From: Unio delphinus
Lineage: Eukaryota > Mollusca > Bivalvia > Unionida > Unionidae
NCBI GenBank assembly: GCA_029339505.1
Contig: JAQISU010000115.1
Coordinates: forward strand, 3,869,001 to 3,933,000
DNA length: 64,000 bases
Reading direction: 5' to 3'
This document shows, one piece after another, positions 1 to 7,902 of this stretch (position 1 is its first letter; each line of letters opens with the position of its first letter). The notes under the pieces were generated by a model, which saw nothing but the letters and a program-made list of their open reading frames with translations, searched no databases and had not been told where the DNA came from. The translations under genes were made by a program, and so were the position numbers.

Positions 1-381
1 TTAGTGCTTTATGCAAATATTCTGTCTCATTTAAATACTGTGAAGCCCCATTAACAAGTAATTCAAGAAAATAAAATAACACACTCTGTGGATTGACGCT
101 TCTGTATTAGTCACCTTATATACTAAATGAAAGGTTTAAAGCTGGGGCTTTCAAAGGCCAATCCGACCAGTCAAAAAATAACCCACGCCATTGACAGGTG
201 TGCGTGGTTGACTTTTCTCAATCATGCAACCGGGTTTAATTTCATGGGTTGCTTTGATTGGTCGGATGGCCGTAGAAAATCAGCCCCGTCGTTTCATGTT
301 TGTGATGTCTGTGCCGTCCCACCATCATTACATCATCATTGAATTATAATCCATATTACATCATCATTGAATTATAATCCA

Positions 382-541
382 TCCTTAATTAAGTTAATTA
401 AGTATATGTATACCTACAATCTGAATGGAGATATATACGGTATTTGTGTGCTGTCCTTAATTAAGTTAATTAAGTATATGTATACCTACAATCTGAATGG
501 AGATATATACGGTATTTGTGCTGTCCTTAATTAAGTATATG
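382..541. repeat. 72-bp tandem duplication
   Basis: Two nearly identical units start at 382 and 454, with a third partial unit from 524. Each contains TTAATTAAGTTAATTAAG and then a TATACC-rich segment. They lie in the non-coding part of element 1 upstream of the first virion gene. A smaller duplication of CATCATTGAATTATAATCC lies just before, at about 338-380. No coding signal is seen. Confidence 0.85.
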
Positions 542-544
542 TTG

Positions 545-552
545 TGACGTCA
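545..552. promoter_or_regulatory. CRE palindrome TGACGTCA upstream of element 1 virion genes
   Basis: A perfect TGACGTCA palindrome lies in a block (about 540-830) that is recognisably conserved in element 2 (39,343-39,540). The CRE itself is retained there at 39,347-39,354. A third TGACGTCA lies in the promoter of element 3 (53,267-53,274). The motif is a known CREB/ATF site. Its use here is inferred from conservation between copies. Confidence 0.4.
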
Positions 553-1159
553 CCCCAAGCATATCTTCTGGGCGGTCTAAGATGGCGTTTGCCACGTTAG
601 GCCTCCCTTCCGGAGATGTATGTTTCGGGTTTCCCTTGGGCTTACTTGGATGTGAAGGCAACCAAGGAGTTCCAAAGATGTGTTGTCGTATATATGTAAC
701 CTCTAGGTCATTTCACGTAAACATACCCTCTTGTGATTATAACCCGTTATTTGACGAGTTAGATTCACTCTTAGGGGAATATGTTTCCGGTGAATGTAAA
801 TATAAATGACCTAAAATAAATACCATCCATGGATGTAATTAGCTCTCCATCACATTTGGGTTACCCCGTATGGTGTTCAAAAATGAATTACCGGCCAAAA
901 CGTGGATGCACATTGGGTAAACCCAGAATGAATTATAGGCTAATAGAAACGGTCATAGGGTCATATCTCAAAGAGCAAAAACAAAAAAAAACATTCTGAT
1001 ATAAAACAGAAACAGAAAAATGCTCTAACAAAGGACCCTATGAAAGACACAAAGGCCTAATAAGGGACCCAATGAATGCAAATAGAACCACAACGGCCTA
1101 TATCAAGGGGGCCAAATGACTGATAATCGCTCATCATGGTTGATATTTATTTTTGTCTG

Positions 1160-1400
1160 CATTTATATTTATATATACAGACTGAATTTTTAAAAAATAT
1201 ATTTATATATACAGACTGAATTTTTAAAAAAGATAGTTATATATACAGAATTAATTTTAAAAAATATATTTATATATACAGACTGAATTTTTAAAAAATA
1301 TATTTATATATACAGACTGAATTTTTAAAAAATATATTTATATATACAGAATTAATTTTTAAAAAAGATAGTTATATATACAGACTGAATTTTTAAAATA
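1160..1400. repeat. 31-bp AT-rich tandem repeat, about 8 copies
   Basis: Units of the type ATATTTATATATACAGACTG followed by AATTTTTAAAAA repeat about eight times with small variants (GAATTAATTTT, AAGATAGTT). They fill the space upstream of the first open gene of element 1. The array could be a replication or promoter-proximal spacer. No such array is seen at the corresponding place in element 2. Confidence 0.85.
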
Positions 1401-1452
1401 TTAACGGCTCATTTATTTTTGAAAAATGAATTAGAAATATGTATTATCATAT

Positions 1453-1809
1453 ATGAATTCTGAAATTATGAATAGCATCATAGTTGAAATTGCAAAATTG
1501 AAAAATCAGAATATTAGATTGTCAGATGGTTTAAATCCTGATCAAATCAAGTCGGATTTTCAGGATATAGAATACGGAGTTAGCACTAACAAGTATATGT
1601 TGCCAAAGAAATATGCACTCATCAAAAAAATTCAAAATTCTATTCGAGACTCTCTTGCATTTTCCAGTGAAGTAGATGTGTTTGTTCCGTTATATACTAT
1701 CGTGGAAGGAATACGAAAAGAATTGGGTAACGAATATGAATTGAAAAAGGAAGTTAATTCTAAAATTAGAAACTTACGAGCGTTAATTCAAGAAAATGAA
1801 CTATTTTGA
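1453..1809 (+). CDS. Small conserved Polinton protein (118 aa), function unknown
   Basis: A 118-residue acidic/basic helical protein with no cysteines or membrane segment. I do not recognise a domain. It is real because element 2 keeps a homologue at 39,664-39,962 with matching blocks (SDFQD, YALIK.IQ, ELG..Y.LK), there broken by two stop codons and truncated. It is the first gene of the virion block, separated from the next gene by about 520 bp that is rich in hairpins. A perfect 8-bp hairpin follows its stop by 35 nt. The start is the first ATG after the AT-rich tandem array and matches the conserved start in element 2. Confidence 0.7.
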   Translation: MNSEIMNSIIVEIAKLKNQNIRLSDGLNPDQIKSDFQDIEYGVSTNKYMLPKKYALIKKIQNSIRDSLAFSSEVDVFVPLYTIVEGIRKELGNEYELKKEVNSKIRNLRALIQENELF

Positions 1810-2327
1810 TTGACCGGCCCCTCAAAAGATTTTGTCAGACAGTAAAATCTCCTTGAGATTTTCATTTTTTTTTTTTGTCATTTGTGATTGAATCAGTGAA
1901 AATATTTCACACTGCGAAAATAAAATAGAATCCTAACAGCTTTGAAAGTTCTTAAAAGAACTTTTCCCTATGGAAAATCCAATGCAAAATCGACTACTTG
2001 ACCCTACGAGGTTTTTTGATGAAAATCGATGAAAAATGACCAAACATGACTGAAAACAGGCAAAAATTGATGAAAAATGGCTAAAAATCATCAAAAATGA
2101 GTTTTAACAGCTTTTCCTTATGGAAAATCCCATGTAAAATCGACTACTTGACTGTAAAATCTCTTTGAGATTTTCAACTGAAAACCACCAAAACTGTCAA
2201 AAACAGGCAAAATCAATGGATAAAAAATAAAAATATTTCACAGCAATAAAAAATTGGACCGTTAAGGATGGAATCATTGATGGGAAAAATTGTTTTACAA
2301 TTGAAAAATGGTTTCTGATTTCAAATA
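1810..2327. other. Hairpin-rich intergenic spacer
   Basis: 518 bp without a gene. It holds three perfect hairpins (1,844-1,862; 1,945-1,964; 2,156-2,174). It also holds two diverged copies of a module containing CTATGGAAAATCC or TTATGGAAAATCC and then AAAATCGACTACTTGAC (about 1,935-2,000 and 2,105-2,155). Between these copies is a run of imperfect repeats built on GAAAAATG and CAAAAAT. Confidence 0.6.
1844..1862. terminator. Hairpin after the 118-aa gene
   Basis: AAAATCTC-CTT-GAGATTTT, a perfect 8-bp stem with a 3-nt loop, 35 nt after the stop codon and followed by a T-run. The same hairpin with loop TTT recurs at 2,156-2,174. A 9-bp hairpin (AAAGTTCTT-AA-AAGAACTTT) lies between them at 1,945-1,964. 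Proposed as a 3'-end signal by analogy with other gene ends in elements 1 and 2; the function is inferred. Confidence 0.4.
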
Positions 2328-3290
2328 ATGGTCAATGAAGCATTAACGACCCGATTGGCTCGTGAGCGACTAGATGCAATTAAGAAATTTATACCAATTC
2401 GCGACTCTGTCAGGAATAAACTGCAACAACGACAGAGTTTACAAACTGATTTTGCTCTGGGGTCTGAAGAATTGTTTAAACCAGTAACCACAGCAACGAA
2501 AGGAGTAGAGCGTGCTTTACTGGGAGATGGTCCCGAGACGGGAAAATCTGTTATTGGTGAACTTGAAAAACTAGCAGCGAAAACTGAACAAACAAAACAA
2601 ATAGAATCAAAGAGAACAGTAGATGATTTACGCATGAGATTTAACGAAGAAGGGTTAGCAGCAATTGATGAGACTGATCCAACAGAAATTCCTACGCTTG
2701 TTGTTACGTCCTATGAAGACAGAAAAAAAATGTTAAAACCAGAATATCATAAGTTTGTTAAGAATTTCACTCACTGGGCTGATATATTCTATAAAATCAA
2801 AACTGGAAAAAGTCAAAAAAAGACAGATAGTGCATCATACATTGAATATATCAGGATGGTGGATCACGTGTATAATCAATACGAAGAGTTTAAACAACAA
2901 CAAAAACCGCCAAGATTGCAAAGAAAGCGACAGCAACCTGCAAAGAAAATATCTTTTTCACCTAAAAAACAACAACTACCACCTGATGATGATGATGATA
3001 CTCTTGATTATTTACAAGAAACGGGTTTAGAAAAACTAGATGAAGCAGCTGGCTATAGCGGAAGTGGATTAGGAAATCCAAGGATTGGAAACACTTGTCC
3101 TGATAGTGTTATCAATGATATATCACGATTAGATGTTCTCATCGGAGGAAAACGAGCTGGAAATAACTCTCCAGAAATAATTAATGAAGCAGCTGATATT
3201 TGTAGACGATTATTTGCCGGTGGTATCATGGACATTAATGTATATCGAGAACTCATTGACGAGTTAGCAAATGGGTATCATAGCGATTAA
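2328..3290 (+). CDS. Polinton virion-block protein (320 aa), function unknown
   Basis: A hydrophilic, highly charged 320-aa protein. The N-terminus is helical (LTTRLARERLDAIKKF). The middle is rich in Q, K and D with a run of five Asp near residue 220. The conserved C-terminal module is about residues 265-320 (SRLDVLIGGKRAGNNSPEII, then ICRR and YRELIDEL). The C-terminal module resembles one I have seen repeatedly in invertebrate Polinton proteins that sit just before the capsid genes. A broken homologue at 40,333-41,351 keeps both ends. The start ATG is supported because alignment with element 2 begins there (EALTTRLARERL). A scaffold or core role would be a guess. Confidence 0.75.
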   Translation: MVNEALTTRLARERLDAIKKFIPIRDSVRNKLQQRQSLQTDFALGSEELFKPVTTATKGVERALLGDGPETGKSVIGELEKLAAKTEQTKQIESKRTVDDLRMRFNEEGLAAIDETDPTEIPTLVVTSYEDRKKMLKPEYHKFVKNFTHWADIFYKIKTGKSQKKTDSASYIEYIRMVDHVYNQYEEFKQQQKPPRLQRKRQQPAKKISFSPKKQQLPPDDDDDTLDYLQETGLEKLDEAAGYSGSGLGNPRIGNTCPDSVINDISRLDVLIGGKRAGNNSPEIINEAADICRRLFAGGIMDINVYRELIDELANGYHSD

Positions 3291-3323
3291 ATAACAATTG
3301 AAAACACTATTGTTTTTATAATA

Positions 3324-3770
3324 ATGATCGTACACTACAATCATGATAAACCAGCCCCCGTCTATGTAGTTAATTCACGGTTTCCAGTTTATAAGGCATA
3401 CTATGGAGATGGTTTAGGTAATACCATTTTAGGATTCTTTTCAAGAACGGCCCCAAAAGTGATGCCGTTAGCTAAACAACTAGGAATGAAAGCCATTGAT
3501 GTTATTCGTGATAAGGGTATTAGTACTGTTGGAGATCTTGCCGGGAAAGCATTTTCAACTGCGAAGGATAAAATAACATCATTAGTGAGGCGAAAAAAGA
3601 AACAGGTACCATTGCCATCTACAGAAGAAATGCCTGCAAGTGTTAGTAAAATAATAAATAACGCAGTAGATGAAAAACTAGCGTCGATGGTAAATCAAGA
3701 GGACCAAAATAACATGACAGCAAACATGATAGCAGGAAGTGGCTTTAAAAAACCACGACGAAAGCGCTAG
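3324..3770 (+). CDS. Small basic amphipathic virion protein (148 aa; core or pVI/pX-like)
   Basis: The N-terminus carries a glycine-led hydrophobic/amphipathic stretch (GDGLGNTILGFF, then APKVMPLAKQLG) of the kind found in small membrane-active or core proteins of Polintons and adenovirus relatives. A basic stretch (VRRKKK) and a basic C-terminus (KKPRRKR) follow. It lies between the 320-aa gene (33 nt upstream) and the capsid gene (54 nt downstream). Element 2 has a frameshifted homologue at 41,413-41,816. The stop codon TAG sits inside the palindrome CGCTAGCG (3,765-3,772). Assignment as a minor capsid or core protein is by position and character only. Confidence 0.65.
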   Translation: MIVHYNHDKPAPVYVVNSRFPVYKAYYGDGLGNTILGFFSRTAPKVMPLAKQLGMKAIDVIRDKGISTVGDLAGKAFSTAKDKITSLVRRKKKQVPLPSTEEMPASVSKIINNAVDEKLASMVNQEDQNNMTANMIAGSGFKKPRRKR

Positions 3771-3772
3771 CG
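3765..3772. terminator. Stop-overlapping palindrome CGCTAGCG
   Basis: The TAG stop of the 148-aa gene is the centre of CGCTAGCG, flanked by AAAG on the left and TTTTT on the right, so the pairing extends. The same core recurs after the fibre-like gene (ACGCTAGCGT, 7,235-7,244). Proposed 3'-end signal; inferred from repetition at gene ends. Confidence 0.35.
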
Positions 3773-3824
3773 TTTTTCACGATGAAATGGAAAATCCGAT
3801 TTAGACTCTGATAAATAGAATAAA

Positions 3825-5246
3825 ATGTTCAAAAGGTCACCTGATCCAGCATTTGATATGGATGCCCCAGTGCGTAAAGATGATTCTGTACGCGATTTTC
3901 AATTTTATTCTTATCACGCAGTACAACCAGATCTCCGATCACGAATTGAACTTCAAGTTCATGATACCAGTAAATACTTTTTGCCTTGTGAAGCGTTTAT
4001 TGAAGTAGAAGGAGAACTTGTAACAAATGATGCTGCACATAATGATCCTCCATATGACATTAGCCCAACTACCCGAATTGGTTTTGTTAATAACGGTATC
4101 ATGGCGTTATTTGAAAGCGCTAGATATCTCATTGATGGAAAAGAAATTGAATCCATTGACCGTGAAGTTGATGTGGCTACAACAATCATAGGGTTAGCAA
4201 GATATTCTGATGATTATACAAGATCAGCGGGTCCATCTATGATGTTTGCAAAGGATATTACTGATCACCCTGAACACAACCAGTATTCTAGAGTCAAGGC
4301 AACACGAGCTACAGCACTTGATCCAGCACCAGCCGGATATGTAAGACCACCTGCTGAATTTGATGTCATAAATACTATTACTAATTTCAATCTAGGGTTT
4401 GCAACACGCGTAGCAACATTACAAGGACAGCGTCGACAATTTTCATGTGCAATTCCACTGCATCATATATTCGGATTCTGTAGAAACGTCCGAAAAGTTA
4501 TTTATGGAGCTAAACACACAGTAGCGCTTGTACGAAAGGGTACTGATAATGATGCAATATGGCGTGATGCTGGTGTTCCTGATGGTAAAGTCGTTTTAAC
4601 AAAACTATCATTGTGGATGCCAGTGTTAACTCCATCAATCACAGCAGAAGAAAAATTGTTATCATTTATGGACCAAGGAGGAAAGTCGTTATTGAGTTGG
4701 TTATCAGTGACTACGGATACTAAACAAGACAATGTTAATGGTACATTCACATGGCACCTGGCATCAAAACAAGGAGTTTCAGCTCCACGTCATATATTTA
4801 TTGCATTACAGAATGCTGCGCGAGTTGGTAATCAACAACGAAGTCATATGATATTTGATCAGTTAGGTGTTAATGAAGTCTCGCTGAGAATAAACGGACA
4901 GCAGGAACCATCTGAAGATGTGCAACTTGATTACGGTCAAAATCATATTGCACGTGTCTATCATAACCTGTTGTCATTTATGGCACGTGATCAAAATGTG
5001 GATACCGGTTTGCAAATATCACAATGGGATTTCAAAAGCCTCTATCCGATTTATTACTTTTCGCTGGAACATCTTGATTTAACAAGACAATCTGTCGTTG
5101 ATATACACTTCAGAGCCCGTGTAACCCGTCCTGGTGGTATTGATAATTATAGAGCGGTTGCTGTCATTCTCAGTGATAAATCAATGCTACTTGAAGGCGT
5201 TGGTGGAAGAATGAGAGTGGTAGATGCACCAGTGGAAAATATGTAA
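3825..5246 (+). CDS. Putative major capsid protein (Polinton type, F54H12.2-like), 473 aa
   Basis: A 473-aa protein without signal or membrane segments, rich in predicted beta strands. Its layout and recurring phrases (FVNNGIMALF, GKEIESIDREVD, FSCAIPLHHIFGFCRNV, KVIYGAKHT, VVDIHFRARVT, then ILSDK) match a large family in invertebrate genomes. That family is often annotated F54H12.2-like and is encoded by Polinton/Maverick-type elements. I take it as the double jelly-roll capsid protein; the fold is not visible by eye and this is family knowledge. A decayed homologue fills 41,837-43,289. A Kozak-like region precedes the start (AAAATG). A hairpin with stem GAAAATCC/GGAT(a)TTTC follows the stop by 2 nt. 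Confidence 0.7.
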   Translation: MFKRSPDPAFDMDAPVRKDDSVRDFQFYSYHAVQPDLRSRIELQVHDTSKYFLPCEAFIEVEGELVTNDAAHNDPPYDISPTTRIGFVNNGIMALFESARYLIDGKEIESIDREVDVATTIIGLARYSDDYTRSAGPSMMFAKDITDHPEHNQYSRVKATRATALDPAPAGYVRPPAEFDVINTITNFNLGFATRVATLQGQRRQFSCAIPLHHIFGFCRNVRKVIYGAKHTVALVRKGTDNDAIWRDAGVPDGKVVLTKLSLWMPVLTPSITAEEKLLSFMDQGGKSLLSWLSVTTDTKQDNVNGTFTWHLASKQGVSAPRHIFIALQNAARVGNQQRSHMIFDQLGVNEVSLRINGQQEPSEDVQLDYGQNHIARVYHNLLSFMARDQNVDTGLQISQWDFKSLYPIYYFSLEHLDLTRQSVVDIHFRARVTRPGGIDNYRAVAVILSDKSMLLEGVGGRMRVVDAPVENM

Positions 5247-5248
5247 TT

Positions 5249-5268
5249 GAAAATCCGAAGGATATTTC
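5249..5268. terminator. Hairpin after the capsid gene
   Basis: GAAAATCC-GAA-GGAT(A)TTTC directly after the TAA stop. The stem has a single bulged A. A closely related hairpin with a perfect stem (AAAATCC-AAA-GGATTTT) follows a different gene in element 2 (41,367-41,383). Confidence 0.35.
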
Positions 5269-5303
5269 CATTGAATGGTTTTACGATTTAGAATCAATCA
5301 ATT

Positions 5304-5843
5304 ATGTATAACATGTCATATAGTGTTATTAGTGTTGCGTTAACTCCTGGTCAAATCAAAAAATTGCAATCAGAATCGGCTAAAAAATGTGGAACCACAA
5401 TCACGTTGAAACCTAATCAAATGACTGGTGGTGCAAATAAATTATCGCTGACAACTCGTCAAGTGAAACATTTCAATGATGCTTTCAAGGATAAAAAAGG
5501 AGTTCAGATCACACTCTCTGCGGCTGCTATCAAAAATATGATAAAAACAGGTGGTATATTTCCGTTGTTTGCTGCAATACCAGCATTGGTTGCGGCAGCA
5601 GCCCCAGCAGTAGCAAAAGCGGCCGCATTGGGGGTAGTTGGAGGCTTGGGAACAAAAGCGGTACAGAGCATTGCTGAATCATATGAACCGAAGAAAGGTC
5701 AAGGGTATAAAAAAAAGGGAAAGGGTCTAAGACTACCAGGAACCCCGTATTCATGGTACAGCGGAAAGGGTCTAAGACTACCAGGAACCCCGTATTCATG
5801 GTACAGCGGAAAGGGTCTAAGACTACCAGGAACGGTTTATTAA
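5304..5843 (+). CDS. Polinton virion protein with hydrophobic Ala-rich segment and C-terminal 15-aa repeats (179 aa)
   Basis: The N-terminal half carries two similar modules (LTPGQIKKLQSE, then LSLTTRQVKHFNDA), each followed by a G.(Q/T)ITL motif (GTTITLK, GVQITLS). Next come GGIFPL and a long Ala-rich hydrophobic segment (about residues 88-115), and then a tandem repeat of GKGLRLPGTPYSWYS, two full copies and one partial. This resembles the GGF/GGI core or membrane-active proteins found beside the capsid gene in Polintons. The exact virion role is unknown. Element 2 has a frameshifted homologue (43,295-43,768) with one repeat and a related end. The next gene, the protease, begins 20 nt after the stop. 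Confidence 0.7.
   Translation: MYNMSYSVISVALTPGQIKKLQSESAKKCGTTITLKPNQMTGGANKLSLTTRQVKHFNDAFKDKKGVQITLSAAAIKNMIKTGGIFPLFAAIPALVAAAAPAVAKAAALGVVGGLGTKAVQSIAESYEPKKGQGYKKKGKGLRLPGTPYSWYSGKGLRLPGTPYSWYSGKGLRLPGTVY
5722..5840 (+). repeat. 45-bp in-frame tandem repeat, 2.6 copies
   Basis: The unit encodes GKGLRLPGTPYSWYS. It occurs exactly twice (from about 5,722 and 5,767) and then partially (from about 5,812). The copies look identical at the nucleotide level, which suggests recent expansion. Element 2 shows related, non-identical motifs at 43,695-43,768. Confidence 0.9.
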
Positions 5844-5863
5844 TTCAGAAATCTATGGTTCCA

Positions 5864-6292
5864 ATGTCCAATTTTGATTTAATGGATGCTGCTAAAAAAC
5901 TAGTGATTAAAAATTTCAGAGGTGTTTTTATGAAAGATCAATTACCACATCAACCAAACAAAACTGAAACAGGTATTATTAATCTCGATAACAGCACCGG
6001 ACCTGGAACTCACTGGGTTGCATACGCTATTGATCCACGTGGGATTGTCTATTTTGATTCATATGGATTAGCCCCACCAAAAGAGTTTATGCGTTATATA
6101 AACACCCTTCCAATGAAGACTTGGTATTCTACGCTACCAACACAACAAATCAATGACCCACCAATATGCGGCAGTGAAGTATTAAATGTCCTTGACGCTA
6201 TTTCTAACTCCTTGGGTAACCCAAGGGGAAAACCACCACATATTGTCGTTAATGACTACACTAGTAATCGCTTTTTAGAGAGAGATATATAA
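5864..6292 (+). CDS. PRO: Adenovirus-type (Ulp1-like) cysteine protease, virion maturation
   Basis: A 142-aa protein carrying the C48/C5-type protease signature. The catalytic His is in GTHWVAY, the acidic partner in YFDSYG and the nucleophile Cys in ICGSEVLNVL. The order and spacing fit the adenovirus/Polinton maturation protease, although the protein is short for the family. An in-frame ATG lies further upstream at 5,753 (inside the repeats of the previous gene), but homology to element 2 starts at MSNFDL, so 5,864 is the preferred start. In element 2 (43,792-44,199) the codon after the catalytic His is a stop. It probably processes capsid precursors. The next gene starts 6 nt later. Confidence 0.85.
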   Translation: MSNFDLMDAAKKLVIKNFRGVFMKDQLPHQPNKTETGIINLDNSTGPGTHWVAYAIDPRGIVYFDSYGLAPPKEFMRYINTLPMKTWYSTLPTQQINDPPICGSEVLNVLDAISNSLGNPRGKPPHIVVNDYTSNRFLERDI

Positions 6293-6298
6293 AATATC

Positions 6299-7228
6299 AT
6301 GATTGATATTTGGGGAAGACCTCTGAAACCCAAACCCGATGACACTGCAACTCCTGATTCTATCAAGGATATACAAAAAAAAATTAAAGATGAAATCGCT
6401 GAGACGTTGAACTTAACAAGTGTTGACCCGAATGAAATAGTTGTATTTCAAGACAAACAGGGTAAATTGAAATCTAGTAATATTTCTCTGGATGATATTT
6501 TGGTTAAACAACGAAACGCAATCGAGAATACTATCGCGTTATTTTCCGATCAGGGTAAACTCAAACCGGGTATACTTATGTCTACAATTACAGATCGATT
6601 TACAAACCACGATAAAGAATTTGAAGATCATTTAAAAAACTACAATAGTTTCCGTAGAAATGTCGTTCAAAAGTTCTTTGGATCTCCGATTGTAGTTACA
6701 CCATCAATCGCTGAAATTAAAACGTTTGTTGATGATCAAAAGGTTATCAACGAAGCAACAAAAACAACAACCGACGCCATTGATAAATTTATTGGAAACC
6801 CGTTAGATAAAATTGAACTAAAACTCCCTGATATTAAAAAATCCATTGATGAGACGAAAACTTCCATCGAAGGCATCAAAGGTGATCTTTCGAGGATGAT
6901 AACAGCCATTGAAAAAACAAAAATTCCTCATGAGAAAACCAACAACTTAGTATACACAATCCAACATGGATCATTTGAGTGGACACCTACAAACAACACA
7001 TTAGATATCACTGCAACCGTCAAGGGTATTTATCGATTAACACTAGTAACACCATCGTCTCAATTTAATATTTCATCGTCCAGTTCATCCGGGTTCAATA
7101 ATACGATTTCAACGATCATCGACAAGAATACAACTGAAAAGTTCACAATCGCATCTACTGATAAACATTTGGTTAGGGTCTCAACAACGTGGTATGTGGA
7201 ATTCGTAGCGAATTTAAGTAAATCGTAA
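6299..7228 (+). CDS. Probable fibre/attachment-like protein: coiled coil plus beta C-terminal domain (309 aa)
   Basis: Residues about 1-215 are charged, heptad-rich and proline-poor, with long helical stretches (for example IKKSIDETKTSIEGIKG), as in trimeric stalks. The last 95 residues are Ser/Thr/Asn-rich with alternating hydrophobics (YTIQHGSFEWTP, GIYRLTLVTPSS, WYVEFVANL), like a small beta knob. No signal peptide. This architecture suggests a virion fibre or spike. That is an inference; I recognise no family name. In element 2 only the C-terminal knob survives (45,433-45,650), next to an inserted sequence. The stop is followed by the palindrome ACGCTAGCGT. Confidence 0.6.
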   Translation: MIDIWGRPLKPKPDDTATPDSIKDIQKKIKDEIAETLNLTSVDPNEIVVFQDKQGKLKSSNISLDDILVKQRNAIENTIALFSDQGKLKPGILMSTITDRFTNHDKEFEDHLKNYNSFRRNVVQKFFGSPIVVTPSIAEIKTFVDDQKVINEATKTTTDAIDKFIGNPLDKIELKLPDIKKSIDETKTSIEGIKGDLSRMITAIEKTKIPHEKTNNLVYTIQHGSFEWTPTNNTLDITATVKGIYRLTLVTPSSQFNISSSSSSGFNNTISTIIDKNTTEKFTIASTDKHLVRVSTTWYVEFVANLSKS

Positions 7229-7234
7229 TTGAAA

Positions 7235-7244
7235 ACGCTAGCGT
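7235..7244. terminator. Palindrome after the fibre-like gene
   Basis: ACGCTAGCGT lies 6 nt after the TAA stop, with AAA to the left and ATTT to the right. It shares the CGCTAGCG core with 3,765-3,772. Confidence 0.35.
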
Positions 7245-7257
7245 ATTTAAAATAAAA

Positions 7258-7902
7258 ATGATTTCATCATCTCAATATCGCTATGATCAGATCAGAGAGT
7301 ATCAAACTAGACTCAAAACCTTGTCTGAGGAGTATGAATTGAAAATTAAAAAATATCGCAGGAGAATTACCGCAATTGATGTTACTGTGTACGCTGTGAG
7401 TGGTGTAATCACCGGAGCTGGTATTATACTGTCTTCAGTGACAATGATGGCTCCGATAGCTGTTCCAATTTGCATTTCTGCGGCAACAACAATCGCTGGA
7501 ATTATTTCAATAATCACAAAAAAAATATCCTCATGCAGCCAACGGAAACTACAAGACTACATAATTCAATTTCATGTTGTGTCCGCTGCATACTCGCAAT
7601 TATCCTCATTGATATCGTCATCTCTCGATGATACAATTATATCAGAGAGTGAGTTTTCAGCGATGGTAGATATATATGATTCTGCGATGTCAAAATTAGA
7701 AATACATCATGAATATAATAACAATGACAACACAGATGGAATTACTTCAACAAATAGTGGAGAACACAAACCCAGTACAAACAAGCATGATCTCAATAAC
7801 CTCAACGAATCCAGAATTCAGTGTGAATTTCCCCTCTCCGGTCCCAGTGAAGGAAATCGCGCTAGCAAAATTACGAGTATACCACAGTTGGCCAAATATT
7901 AG
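7258..7902 (+). CDS. Membrane-active virion protein with two hydrophobic segments (214 aa)
   Basis: An N-terminal basic coiled-coil-like region (residues 1-38) is followed by a hydrophobic hairpin (about 43-90, VSGVITGAGIILSS and IAVPICISAATTIAGIISII). A helical region with SSLDDTIISESEFSAM and a divergent tail come next. This plan (coiled coil, two-pass hydrophobic core, helical tail) recurs in invertebrate Polinton proteins near the end of the virion block. It may act in membrane association or penetration. The 3' 179 nt overlap the next gene in another frame, and the tail after about residue 156 is poorly conserved, as expected for an overlap. Homologue in element 2 at 45,675 onward. Confidence 0.65.
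   Translation: MISSSQYRYDQIREYQTRLKTLSEEYELKIKKYRRRITAIDVTVYAVSGVITGAGIILSSVTMMAPIAVPICISAATTIAGIISIITKKISSCSQRKLQDYIIQFHVVSAAYSQLSSLISSSLDDTIISESEFSAMVDIYDSAMSKLEIHHEYNNNDNTDGITSTNSGEHKPSTNKHDLNNLNESRIQCEFPLSGPSEGNRASKITSIPQLAKY

Noticed and set aside
582..809. 75-codon open frame upstream of the element 1 virion block
   Set aside because: The corresponding region of element 2 is similar in DNA but does not keep the frame, so it looks like conserved non-coding sequence.
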